Positions 20,041 through 28,971 of a DNA stretch of 32,338 nucleotides are shown piece after piece. A program made the translations under genes and the position numbers. The stretch is from Bacteroidota bacterium (lineage in GTDB: Bacteria > Bacteroidota > Ignavibacteria > Palsa-1295). The stretch is taken from positions 1 to 32,338 of the forward strand of contig JAKAIL010000010.1 in NCBI GenBank assembly GCA_021825235.1. The letters run 5' to 3'. Under the pieces are notes generated by a model, which saw only the letters and a program-made list of their open reading frames with translations, was not told where the DNA came from and did not search any database. Every line of letters begins with the position of its first letter. The first letter of the stretch is position 1.

Positions 20041-20275
20041 AATGTTACTCCTTAAAGTGTAGAAGTTCTCTTGAATTGCGTTTGAAATTCATAAAGGCAC
20101 CTCCCCGATTTTTCATCATTCATCATTCTTCATTCATCATTGCTGTGGGTGCCCATACGCGCAATAGCAACATAACACATGAAGTATATAATTGTTACAG
20201 GAACCACAAAGATTTAACATTACGGGCACCTGTTTTCTATGTGATGAATACTCTCTGGCGCGGTTCCGTATCTCA

Positions 20276-20339
20276 GCTCCGTTAGGAGCGTAATATGTGT
20301 AGCCCCGGGTGAAGTGAGCGCAGCGAACGGAACCCGGGG
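20276..20339. repeat. REP-like palindromic element
   Basis: gctcc(gtta)ggagc at 20276-20289 followed by ccccgggt (20303-20310) ... acccgggg (20332-20339). Confidence 0.65.
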
Positions 20340-20406
20340 TTAGCGGATCAGTTTTAATTCCCAGAGTCTAGGAGGGACGACAGATCGCCTCAAGAACAAT
20401 CCAGAT

Positions 20407-22356
20407 TCAATTACCAAACGGAAAATCATGCCTGAGCCATTCTTCACCCGTAATTGTAGCAGGCGTTGTCGATCCGAGCTCTCCGATGAACTGAGTTGTT
20501 GGTGTTCGGGCATACTGGCCGCCACCTCTCGGTAAAATAGTACCCAACTTATGTGCAAGCGCGCGTTCAATTTTTGAAATGGAAGATAGGACAAGTATAT
20601 CCGTACATCTTGTCATGGCAACGTAGAAAAGGCGCCGTTGCTCCTGAAGAGCCTCGCGGCGCTCAACCGGTGGCAAGTTCCCATCAACAATAGGTATAAA
20701 TGCTTGATTACATGTCGTCACAATAGTGACCTTCGCAGTCAAACCTTTTGACTTCTGCAAGCTCATAACGCGCACGTATTCAGCATCCTCCGGTATCTCC
20801 GGTTGAGCGAGCTCATGACAAATCGCATTGTATAGCTTCTCCACTGTTTCACAATTAGGTAGAACCCGAAGAGCTACGTCTCGAAGTCCACTAACACCCT
20901 CCTCACCTGCTGGCATTAATTCATCCACGATAGCGGAGATTTCACCTGAGCCGAGATCTTCAACGGCTGCTATAATTTCCGTAAATTGAAGTAAAAGATT
21001 ATCGACACCAGGAAGGAGGGAACTGTCCTGTTCGGCGGAAACCATTGTTTGCCAAGGCGACAGATTATTGTCTTCGCAATAAGTCCGAAGCAAAGCATAC
21101 TCTTCTGCAAATCCAGTATCGCTTCCTCTCCCGAGAAGATAGCGAAGGGCAACTCTATCCTCCTTATCGACCAACAAAGTTAGCATCGCCAGAGCATATT
21201 GCGCTTCGGTCGATTCAAAAGCCTCTTCTTGGTAGAATGAATGGGCATCAATACCTCTTTCATTAAGCGCATCCCTAATCGCGTAACCGATTAGCTTTCT
21301 CGGTGTTAGGACCAAGATATCACCTGGTTCAACGCCCCTGGAATTTATTAAGTGAGTAACAAGGCCTGCTAAACCGTTTGCTTCAGCATTCAGGTCGGCC
21401 CACTGTACGATTGCAATATCGCCATCACAGTTCCCGGGTCTGGGAACAAGGCGTTGTGCAAGGTTTGCCCCGTGGTTTTTGGAAATTAGCTCATTGGCGA
21501 GAACTACGACTCGCTTCGGACATCGGCGGCATTCCTGAAGGCTCTGGTCGTACGTATTCGGGTGTGAGGTTGCATAAGTACTGATTCCCTCTGGGTTGGC
21601 GTGTCTGAAGCGGTAAATTGATTGATCAACATCACCGACAATCGATATTCCGCCAGCCGCTCCAAGAACATCTATAAGCTCCTGCTCTGCGCGATTAAGA
21701 TCCTGAAACTCATCGACCAATACGTGATCAAATCCTGGGTTGAAGTGCGGATTAGCTCTTAGAAATTTCAGAGCCTCAGGCACTACTTCCCCAATGAGCA
21801 TCGCGCCATGGAACCGGAGCCAACTAATTAAAAAATCTTGGAATATCCGATCCGATTCCGTCGTTGGCCAACCTGGTACTTCCGACTGGAGTCTGGCCCA
21901 GGCCGCTTCAAAAGCGAGGATTTGTTTTGTGATCTCTCGTCTCGGGCCAAAGGATGTTTGATATAGAAAATCATGGAGAAGGCCTTCCGCCTCAAAGCGA
22001 AGTATCCCGCTGCTCTTGAACGTTAATAAGGGTCTTGTGGCTCGTCCAGATATTTCAAGTACATCATTTCGACTAAGGAGGCCGAAGCAGAAGGAGTGAA
22101 GGGTCCCGGCATTAATTTGTTGAGACCCGACAATATTTAAGTCGCGAATATCATTAACCAATGCTCTGGCGGCATTACGCGTAAAAGTTACCGCGAGTAT
22201 CTGAGAAGGTTTCACCCCCTCTTCGAGTAATCGTGCAACCCTTCTTTTAAGCGCAAACGACTTACCCGTCCCTGGCCCCGCCATTACCCTCAGAGGCGAT
22301 TGAGTCGCAGCCGCAATCGCCAAAGCTGCTCCGGTTAATCCATCATTCCATGCCAT
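20407..22356 (-). CDS. UvrD/Rep-like superfamily 1 ATP-dependent DNA helicase
   Basis: Motif I VMAGPGTGKSFALKRRV, Ia LAVTFTRNAARAL, II HVLVDEFQDLNRAE, III SIVGDVDQSIYRFRHA, V RVMSLQKSKGLTAKVTIV, VI RRLFYVAMTRCTDILVLS. Confidence 0.93.
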   Translation of the reverse strand: MAWNDGLTGAALAIAAATQSPLRVMAGPGTGKSFALKRRVARLLEEGVKPSQILAVTFTRNAARALVNDIRDLNIVGSQQINAGTLHSFCFGLLSRNDVLEISGRATRPLLTFKSSGILRFEAEGLLHDFLYQTSFGPRREITKQILAFEAAWARLQSEVPGWPTTESDRIFQDFLISWLRFHGAMLIGEVVPEALKFLRANPHFNPGFDHVLVDEFQDLNRAEQELIDVLGAAGGISIVGDVDQSIYRFRHANPEGISTYATSHPNTYDQSLQECRRCPKRVVVLANELISKNHGANLAQRLVPRPGNCDGDIAIVQWADLNAEANGLAGLVTHLINSRGVEPGDILVLTPRKLIGYAIRDALNERGIDAHSFYQEEAFESTEAQYALAMLTLLVDKEDRVALRYLLGRGSDTGFAEEYALLRTYCEDNNLSPWQTMVSAEQDSSLLPGVDNLLLQFTEIIAAVEDLGSGEISAIVDELMPAGEEGVSGLRDVALRVLPNCETVEKLYNAICHELAQPEIPEDAEYVRVMSLQKSKGLTAKVTIVTTCNQAFIPIVDGNLPPVERREALQEQRRLFYVAMTRCTDILVLSSISKIERALAHKLGTILPRGGGQYARTPTTQFIGELGSTTPATITGEEWLRHDFPFGN

Positions 22357-22464
22357 GTTTTGCCACTTTGCGAGGAAGAACGCTTGTGCTAAAAGTTGAT
22401 AAAATCGTGTTTTGGGATGATTCGTTTTAAGAAGTTAACCAGGTTGGCCTTATGGCCTTTCATA

Positions 22465-23244
22465 TTAAAATGGAAGCTCATTAGGTCCCCTAAGATCGAC
22501 TATCCCTTCAGTACGAGCTTTCAATCTCCCTTGGTTTGCAAGGATCCAGTTCTCACCTACGTCTGTGAGCTTTAGCGCTGTATAGTTATTGCCGTTCCAG
22601 TCTATTTCATTTACGGAAATTAAAAAACCACGCCTCACCAAGTCTCGAATTACTAGCCCCGACATAGCTTTCGTATAGCCGGCACGTTCCATGTCATTCA
22701 TCACATTGTGACCGCTTACCGAATCGTCTGGTAAAGGACAATTCCCGAGTACAATTCCAAGAGCGGCAATATGTGTATCCGGAACTTCGGAAGCCTCTTC
22801 AACAACTTCGCTTATCCTGAGAGAACTAATTTCAATCTCTTTCATTGCCAGCGCGTTCAGCCTAGCAGTGATTTCATCTCCCATTTTTTTAAATGCACTC
22901 GGAGATTCGACACCATAGCGTATAATAGTTCGATGCTGAATGTCAAACGGAAACTTTTCTGGACGATCCTCAGAACATATTAAAACAAGCCCCTTGCCCT
23001 GTGCTCGTGCATAACCTACCTCGTACCATACATTCGGGCTGTTTGTGGATATATCAGCGATACAAACGATCGAATTTTTAATTCCTGCTTCTATTTCATC
23101 GATCGGAATTTCGACGGCAGGATCACGGTCTACACGATAAGGAATCAATTCGGCTGCTTTGATTGCGGGCCCAACGACCTCATCGTATCGTAGGTCAAAT
23201 GGACCACCATTATCAAAAGGTTGAATCACGAAACATTGAGACAT
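22465..23244 (-). CDS. Protein with N-terminal TIR/nucleoside 2-deoxyribosyltransferase-like domain and C-terminal winged-HTH-like region
   Basis: MSQCFVIQPFDNGGPFDLRYDEVVGPAIKAAELIPYRVDRDPAVEIPIDEIEAGIKNSIVCIADISTNSPNVWYEVGYARAQGKGLVLICSE (ADIS-x-NSPNVWYEVGYA signature); C-term MNDMERAGYTKAMSGLVIRDLVRRGFLIS...YTALKLTDVGENWI. Confidence 0.75.
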   Translation of the reverse strand: MSQCFVIQPFDNGGPFDLRYDEVVGPAIKAAELIPYRVDRDPAVEIPIDEIEAGIKNSIVCIADISTNSPNVWYEVGYARAQGKGLVLICSEDRPEKFPFDIQHRTIIRYGVESPSAFKKMGDEITARLNALAMKEIEISSLRISEVVEEASEVPDTHIAALGIVLGNCPLPDDSVSGHNVMNDMERAGYTKAMSGLVIRDLVRRGFLISVNEIDWNGNNYTALKLTDVGENWILANQGRLKARTEGIVDLRGPNELPF

Positions 23245-23384
23245 ATTATTTTTCCTGTTCTTTACTCAACCGTTTGCCTTTCGCACAGGTGCCCTCATTC
23301 CGCCGTCTATATTTCGGGCGGCGCGGTGTTATTTTAATTTTCTCCTCTTCCGCTTGCGGGACGGGAACATAATCGGATAACCTA

Positions 23385-23436
23385 CGCCGTTTCGAGCGAG
23401 ACTTTGGCGAGGCTTTCGGGCGAGACGCGTTTCGAG
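23385..23436. repeat. Repeat B, copy 1 (52 bp)
   Basis: cgccgtttcgagcgagactttggcgaggctttcgggcgagacgcgtttcgag; 47/52 identical by eye to 24428-24479. Confidence 0.7.
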
Positions 23437-23515
23437 AGCCGAAGAATTTCCACGCCGAAGGGCACGATTACGCCTTCCCTCAGCTTGAAAGAAAGCTACA
23501 AGCCCATCCAGCGCA

Positions 23516-24016
23516 ATGCATCATCGAGCGATAGCTTCATTCGCAATACTCACAGCCATAACTACCGTTTTTGCCGGTTGCTTTAGCCCATCCACATACA
23601 CACGCGATATTTCCGGCGTTTACATTCCGGTCGATTCAATTCCGCGGTTCGATACGGTAGTCCTTTGGACGAATATTCGTCCCGATAGCGAAGGTTTCTT
23701 CTTCCATCGTTTTCTGGATAGTTCCGGTTCCTTGCGATCGGACAGCGGGACTTTCACCCGTGACCAGTCGTTGTCCGATAGCAGGGCACACCTGTCTCCC
23801 ACGTCGCTATACGATCTGGATTTTCCAAAGTGGGTGCAGGCAAGCGATTCCGCCAGCGGTTTTATTGAGGCATCCATATTCAGAGGATATAATGGGCGAG
23901 TTTGGCTCAGCGTTGGTGTCGTTCAAGCAGCCGGACACCGCCTTGGCGGCACGTATCAGAAGATCCGCTCCGTGGAATATCGGCCATTGTCACGGTTTAA
24001 CCTCCTGTCTTTCTAA
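23516..24016 (+). CDS. Putative lipoprotein of unknown function
   Basis: MHHRAIASFAILTAITTVFAGCFSPS: signal peptide plus lipobox (VFAGC). Confidence 0.55.
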   Translation: MHHRAIASFAILTAITTVFAGCFSPSTYTRDISGVYIPVDSIPRFDTVVLWTNIRPDSEGFFFHRFLDSSGSLRSDSGTFTRDQSLSDSRAHLSPTSLYDLDFPKWVQASDSASGFIEASIFRGYNGRVWLSVGVVQAAGHRLGGTYQKIRSVEYRPLSRFNLLSF

Positions 24017-24089
24017 GGTAAGCAGAATTGATTTTGGTAGGAAGATCGCACCACGGAACTCTGTCCTCCCCTTCGAGATTAGCCATATT

Positions 24090-24344
24090 ATGTCCGGAGC
24101 CGACCTTCTTGCGACCATCATCGAGGCTGTTGTTGGGATAATCCTTTTGACAGCCTGGATTGTGTTCGCGTTTTACCTGGTCAAGAAATGGAAACGGCGC
24201 AATATCGATCCTGGTCCTCTCATTCCTCCGGACTTCTATGGTGCGTGGCAGGGCCACAATCTCGGTACAACAACGATGGAACCCGGCGAACTAACGCGCA
24301 TCGAGCATGACCTTGAACATCCGGCCGGGGAACGGAAGGATTAA
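24090..24344 (+). CDS. Small single-TM hypothetical protein
   Basis: MSGADLLATIIEAVVGIILLTAWIVFAFYLVKKWKRRNIDPGPLIPPDFYGAWQGH...; internal ATG of ORF 23760-24344. Confidence 0.45.
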   Translation: MSGADLLATIIEAVVGIILLTAWIVFAFYLVKKWKRRNIDPGPLIPPDFYGAWQGHNLGTTTMEPGELTRIEHDLEHPAGERKD

Positions 24345-24357
24345 GCGGAAGCAGGAA

Positions 24358-24551
24358 CTTCCCCGTACACGAGCGGGTAAGCGCCTTGAAAACCCACACC
24401 TGTCATCCCCGCGCATGCGGGGCTCTGCGCCGTTTCGCGCGAGACCGTGGCGAGGCTTTCGGGCGAGCCGCGTTTCGAAAGTTTTGCCAGTTGGCATATT
24501 ACAGGGCACCCCGTCGGGGAAGCTGGAGCTTCCCCGTACACGAGCGGGTAA
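24358..24551. repeat. Intergenic repeat mosaic: repeat A (23 bp, two exact copies), repeat B copy 2, and several hairpins
   Basis: cttccccgtacacgagcgggtaa at 24358-24380 and 24529-24551; repeat B copy at 24428-24479; hairpins ccccgc(gcat)gcgggg 24407-24422, ccccg(t)cgggg 24509-24519, ggggaagct(gg)agcttcccc 24516-24535. Confidence 0.75.
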
Positions 24552-24581
24552 CGATTGGTGCGGGGCTGTGGTTGAAAGAGG

Positions 24582-25328
24582 ATGCTTTCAAAATCTGCTG
24601 CAGTCCGCAAGCTGGGCGAGCGCACGGGATTCGAATGGCGCAGCCGGGAGGTGAGCCGTGTCGAGAGCCTTAGCGATGCGGTATTCGGCCTTGCCGTCAC
24701 GCTGCTCATCGTCTCCGCCGAAGTGCCGAAAACGTATGAGGAGCTACTGTCCTCGCTTCGCCTGTTCGTTCCCTTCGCATTTTCATTCGTGATTCTGATG
24801 AGTATCTGGTACCAGCATTATATCTTCCACCGCCGCTATGGACTGGAAGACCTTGCCTCGACCATTTATACTATGGCATTGCTGTTCCTCGTACTGTTTT
24901 ATACCTACCCGCTCAAGTTCATGTTTATGGTGGACCTGGGCACGCGCGGTTATGAACTCCAATCGGCGCAGGAACTGGCGGGATTGTTTACCATCTATGG
25001 CGTCGGGTTCATTGCGATCTATGTCCTTTTTTTCTTCATGTACCGCCATGCGTACCGGAAGCGGGAGGAATTAAACTTAACGGAAGTCGAAGTCTGGGAT
25101 ACGCGGCATTCGATGCGGGAAATTCTGATGATGGGTTCGGTGGGATGCCTTTCGGTCGCGGTGGCAAACCTGCTTCCCGGCGATTTGGTAATTCTGGCCG
25201 GGCCCGCGTACGCGTTACTCGGGCTTATCAGTTGGCTGCACGGTTCGTGGTCCAACAAACGCCGGGCGGCGATTTTCGTGCGATTGGAAGCGGCCGCAGA
25301 AGAGCCGGAACCGGCGCTCAATGTTTGA
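24582..25328 (+). CDS. TMEM175-family (DUF1211) membrane protein, putative potassium channel
   Basis: SRVESLSDAVFGLAVTLLIVSAEVPKTYEEL: the R-x-E-x-x-SDAVF-x-x-x-TLL signature; multi-TM. Confidence 0.8.
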   Translation: MLSKSAAVRKLGERTGFEWRSREVSRVESLSDAVFGLAVTLLIVSAEVPKTYEELLSSLRLFVPFAFSFVILMSIWYQHYIFHRRYGLEDLASTIYTMALLFLVLFYTYPLKFMFMVDLGTRGYELQSAQELAGLFTIYGVGFIAIYVLFFFMYRHAYRKREELNLTEVEVWDTRHSMREILMMGSVGCLSVAVANLLPGDLVILAGPAYALLGLISWLHGSWSNKRRAAIFVRLEAAAEEPEPALNV

Positions 25329-26424
25329 GGATAAGATCGAACGAACCTCCGGAAACCATTCCACCTGTGGTTGTTTCCTGCCAGTTCGTTGCGCCGGAGG
25401 CATCGCTCGAATCCTCGGTAATCTGATATCCGACATCGAAGAGTTGCAAGCGCAAATCATTATCTACTGGTAATACCGCCGGAGAGCTTTCGCCGTTATC
25501 GTACCAGAGGGTGTCTGCAAAGTGGAAGGGTGTTCTAACACTGGAAACTCTATGGAAGATAGCCTGCGCGGTCTGGTGAATGGTGTCCCACGTGATTTGG
25601 AGCAACGGGTATGATTCATTGTTTAACCGGATCAAGCCATAATTCAGGCCAGTTCCCGTTTTTGCGAAAACGGTTCCCTGAATACTGGTGTCGATTTCGC
25701 GGGAAATGGTAACTGTGGTCCTCCAGGTGGAGTCGATGGGCACAGACGATCCGCTCTCATATCCTGTGCGATGATGGACCTCGATTGCACTGTAGTTATC
25801 CCAAATCTCCGCCAGCGTTGTCCATGCCGTCGGTCGGGTGATGACGAGCGTTCCGGGATAGTAGCCGCGTAGCGAGTCGGACAGCATAATGTTGCCGGAG
25901 TAGCTATTTGGTATGGCATGAGAGACAATGCGATCGGGAAACACGGAATCGATCGGGAACCTCATTCCATTGACGGTCAGGCTGGGGACGCCGTGGTAAT
26001 TATTCATCCCGGTGCCGGGGATCGAAAACGAGCCGCCGATGGGAACGCTATCGGCGATAATGGCATGCGGACTAAACGTGTACTCAATCACAATCGGCTT
26101 GGCAGAGTAGGCAGTCTGTTCATAGGCCCACACTTTTACAGGGCCAGTTTTCGCCCCTTCGGGCACATACACTCCGATTTCGGTATCCTGGACCAGGAAG
26201 GTCTGGGCGCGGGCAGTGTCAATGAAGACGCGAATATCGTTGGCATCGTAGCCGAAATCGGTTCCATAGATCATGAGGGTATCGAAGGTCCAGGCTGTGT
26301 CCGGAAAAAACCGTGAGATGGTCGGCGCCAGCGGGTTAAGGACGGAAGTGCTCGTCGAGGTGCAGGAAAGCTCGATCAGCGCCAGGAGGGCGAGCATCGG
26401 AAGGAAACACAAAGTCGATTTCAT
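25318..26424 (-). CDS. Secreted/lipoprotein with IPT/TIG-like domain(s)
   Basis: MKSTLCFLPMLALLALIELSC lipobox; PTISRFFPDTAWTFDTLMIYGTDFGYDANDIRVFIDTARAQTFLVQDTEIGVYVPEGAKTGPVKVW is IPT/TIG-like. Confidence 0.65.
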   Translation of the reverse strand: MKSTLCFLPMLALLALIELSCTSTSTSVLNPLAPTISRFFPDTAWTFDTLMIYGTDFGYDANDIRVFIDTARAQTFLVQDTEIGVYVPEGAKTGPVKVWAYEQTAYSAKPIVIEYTFSPHAIIADSVPIGGSFSIPGTGMNNYHGVPSLTVNGMRFPIDSVFPDRIVSHAIPNSYSGNIMLSDSLRGYYPGTLVITRPTAWTTLAEIWDNYSAIEVHHRTGYESGSSVPIDSTWRTTVTISREIDTSIQGTVFAKTGTGLNYGLIRLNNESYPLLQITWDTIHQTAQAIFHRVSSVRTPFHFADTLWYDNGESSPAVLPVDNDLRLQLFDVGYQITEDSSDASGATNWQETTTGGMVSGGSFDLILKH

Positions 26425-26660
26425 GGTGGGTTTTGCCGATGATTATGCGTGTATATCAATAACTCATCCACCCGTCGAAAGTTACAGAAAAAAGTCGAAG
26501 GAATAGTCGAATATTCATCCTATACCAGTAAATACTTTCCTCGTGGGATCAGAAATTTTCCCGTCGTGCAGGCTGAAATCAGTAAAGAGTCGCCGCAACG
26601 TCCAAATTTCGCCTTATGGCGGAGAATTTGGGGAATTCAGAATATCAACTCACTAATACT

Positions 26661-27287
26661 ATGGCACAAACACAGCATAACCACGTTTCCGATGGCCTCT
26701 ACAAGGCCTCGAAGAAGACCCCGGAATTTCTTAAAGTCCCGGCGATGAAGTATCTCATGATCGATGGCACCGGCGACCCGAATACCTCGAAGCAATTCCA
26801 GGATAGCATTCAGGCGCTTTATTCGTTGGCGTATGGAATTAAATTTGGGCGCAAGAAGCGCGGCGAGGAATCCGACTATAAGATCCCGCCGCTCGAAGGT
26901 CTCTGGTGGAGCGATGACCCGAAGAATTTTATGGACGGCGGCGATAAATCCAAATGGCAGTGGCGACTGATGATCTCCGAGCCGGACTTCGTCTCCCAGA
27001 AGGACCTAACCATTGCCGCGGAGGAAGCAGGGAAGAAGAAAGCGTTGCCAGCCTTGCCTTCCGTGCGATTAGAGAAATTCGCGGAAGGACCGGCAGTGCA
27101 AATGATGCACGTGGGGCCATATTCGACCGAGCACACGTCCATTGCCAGGCTGCACGATTTCGCGAAAGAATCCGGCTACGAGATTACCGGGAAGTTCCAC
27201 GAGATCTACCTGAGCGATCCCTCGAAAACGGCACCGGAGAAAATCAAGACGATCATTCGCCAGCCAGTCGCGAAACAATCCTCTTAG
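26661..27287 (+). CDS. GyrI-like small-molecule-binding domain protein
   Basis: FLKVPAMKYLMIDGTGDPNTSKQFQDSIQALYSLAYGIKF...YKIPPLEGLWW...QMMHVGPYSTEHTSIARLHDFAKESGYEITGKFHEIYLSDPSKTAPEKIKTIIRQPV. Confidence 0.85.
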   Translation: MAQTQHNHVSDGLYKASKKTPEFLKVPAMKYLMIDGTGDPNTSKQFQDSIQALYSLAYGIKFGRKKRGEESDYKIPPLEGLWWSDDPKNFMDGGDKSKWQWRLMISEPDFVSQKDLTIAAEEAGKKKALPALPSVRLEKFAEGPAVQMMHVGPYSTEHTSIARLHDFAKESGYEITGKFHEIYLSDPSKTAPEKIKTIIRQPVAKQSS

Positions 27288-27383
27288 GTGATAACCCGCT
27301 TATAGAGCGCGGAACCGATCGCCAACAAGACACCCTGTTTTTTTCGCCAGGGTGGCAATGGTGTCGTTCGCCCGGCAGTTTGT

Positions 27384-28088
27384 TCAATGCGATGATTCCA
27401 CCGCGGCGGCCGGCGGGGGAGCGGGCGCGAACGGAGTCAGATCGAAGAGGTAACTTATTCCCAGTTCAGCGGTAGCCAAGGGACCATTGTTGAGCGTAGC
27501 ATCGGCGCCGTGGAACCAGGCGGATTCGATATTTTTCGAGAAGGCATAGGACCCTTCCACGTGGAAATTAAGCGTTCCCAGGTCCGAGCGCAGCAGTTCC
27601 ACGATCCCACCGATCCTGCCTTCGAATAAGGCATTGACGTCGCCGGGTTTAAGGTTCGGAGTCGCTGCGCCGCCTAGCGCCGTTGTGCTTACCGAGACCG
27701 GCAGGCCAAGCCCGACGCCGATCAGGAACCCGCTGAACCGGAGTTCCGGGCGCAGGGAGATATAACCGAAATTGTAGTTCACGCCGAGGTTCGAATTAGC
27801 CTGATCGTGGAAATTAATGGTCCGCGCGTCATAGACCACGCCGAGATCGAAGCCGACGTTTCTCGTATAAGTAAAGTCAAGCAGCGCACCGGGCGTGTAG
27901 GCAAATCCCGGAGAGGTTTTCGATCCCGAGGCGACATCGCCCGCGTTGGCGGCCGCGCCGGCCGTAATCAGGGGTCCGGCTTTCAGGTCCATCAGGCCGT
28001 CCTGTCCCTGGACGAAGGCAGTTTGGGCCGTGGCCCGGAACGCGGAGGTGCTGAGCAGCACAAAGGCAAGGAGTCGGATTGTTTTCAT
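27384..28088 (-). CDS. Outer-membrane beta-barrel-like hypothetical protein
   Basis: Signal peptide MKTIRLLAFVLLSTSAFRATAQ followed by alternating beta-strand pattern (DFTYTRNVGFDLGVVYDART, YNFGYISLRPELRFSGFLIGVGLGLPVSV). Confidence 0.55.
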   Translation of the reverse strand: MKTIRLLAFVLLSTSAFRATAQTAFVQGQDGLMDLKAGPLITAGAAANAGDVASGSKTSPGFAYTPGALLDFTYTRNVGFDLGVVYDARTINFHDQANSNLGVNYNFGYISLRPELRFSGFLIGVGLGLPVSVSTTALGGAATPNLKPGDVNALFEGRIGGIVELLRSDLGTLNFHVEGSYAFSKNIESAWFHGADATLNNGPLATAELGISYLFDLTPFAPAPPPAAAVESSH

Positions 28089-28118
28089 AGTGGTGCCTCA
28101 TACAAATTAGAGTGCTGG

Positions 28119-28961
28119 TTATCGTTGTTTGGGCTGGCCGACATAACCGGAACCATAGTTATACTTTTTGCTGGCCGGTGGCATCGAGGGTGTGATAGCG
28201 CGCATCGGTACTTCCTGCACGACGCGATCGTAATTCGGCGCTGCCACTCTGGCCGGTGGGGGCGCCGGCGCTCGGCTTGTTCCCGTCCCTGGAGTCCGTG
28301 GGGTGGGGGCAGGAGTCGGTGCCGGCGCTGGGGGCCGAGATGGGACATTTGGTAATGGCGCCGGTGCTTGCGGCGCCGGTGCTTGCGGCGATGGCGCATT
28401 TGGCAAGGGCTGCGGGGCCGGGGTTGCGGCGCGCCGCTCACGCGGGATCCGCATAAAGGTTACCCGGTCCGAGTTCTCGTTGAAGGCGCGCGGCACGAGT
28501 TCCCGATCGCTGGGAACGTCGGATATAATCCGCTGGTGCATCACAATATCCGGATACCGATCGTAGCAGTGGGGGGGATAGTTATCGTGGTAATATCGGT
28601 CGTGCAGCCAGGGCCGGGCAATATCGCGGTGGATGAGTACGAGGAATACGCCATAGAGGTTGACATCGGCATACATCGGAGGCAACGTGGCGCTGCATAT
28701 CCACATCGCGCCGGTTTGGTAACAAAAAGTGCCTTGCCAGACATCGTAATAGACGTCGTAATCCGGCAGATAATAATAGCGGATGGTGCTTACGTTGTCG
28801 TAGGGCGGAGCCCAGGGTGGCGGCACGTAGTTTCGGTAGACGACTACGGCGCGCTCCCCGCTCGGAGCCCAGGCGCACGAAGGCAAGAAGGCCCCAGCGG
28901 TTAGGGTTCCCACTACGATCGAGAGCACCATCCAGAACTTTGGGGGGCAAGAGGTATTCAT
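28119..28961 (-). CDS. Hypothetical secreted/lipoprotein with proline/alanine-rich C-terminal linker
   Basis: Start MNTSCPPKFWMVLSIVVGTLTAGAFLPSC; YYYLPDYDVYYDVWQGTFCYQTGAMWICSATLPP; PQAPAPQAPAPLPN...PAPAPTPAPTPRTPG tract. Confidence 0.6.
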   Translation of the reverse strand: MNTSCPPKFWMVLSIVVGTLTAGAFLPSCAWAPSGERAVVVYRNYVPPPWAPPYDNVSTIRYYYLPDYDVYYDVWQGTFCYQTGAMWICSATLPPMYADVNLYGVFLVLIHRDIARPWLHDRYYHDNYPPHCYDRYPDIVMHQRIISDVPSDRELVPRAFNENSDRVTFMRIPRERRAATPAPQPLPNAPSPQAPAPQAPAPLPNVPSRPPAPAPTPAPTPRTPGTGTSRAPAPPPARVAAPNYDRVVQEVPMRAITPSMPPASKKYNYGSGYVGQPKQR

Positions 28962-28971
28962 CGTTCGCTCC

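Noticed and set aside
20112-20142. cattcatcatt-type short repeats as a possible regulatory array
   Set aside because: Simple imperfect tandem repeat in an intergenic region; no supporting structure.
27331-27354. Hairpin caccctg...cagggtg as a bidirectional terminator between the GyrI-like and OM-protein genes
   Set aside because: T-run lies in the loop rather than after the stem; too weak to call.
28256-28904. + strand ORFs opposite the proline-rich gene
   Set aside because: Gly/Ala/Arg-rich translations arise from the complement of the Pro/Ala-rich repeat region; no domain seen.
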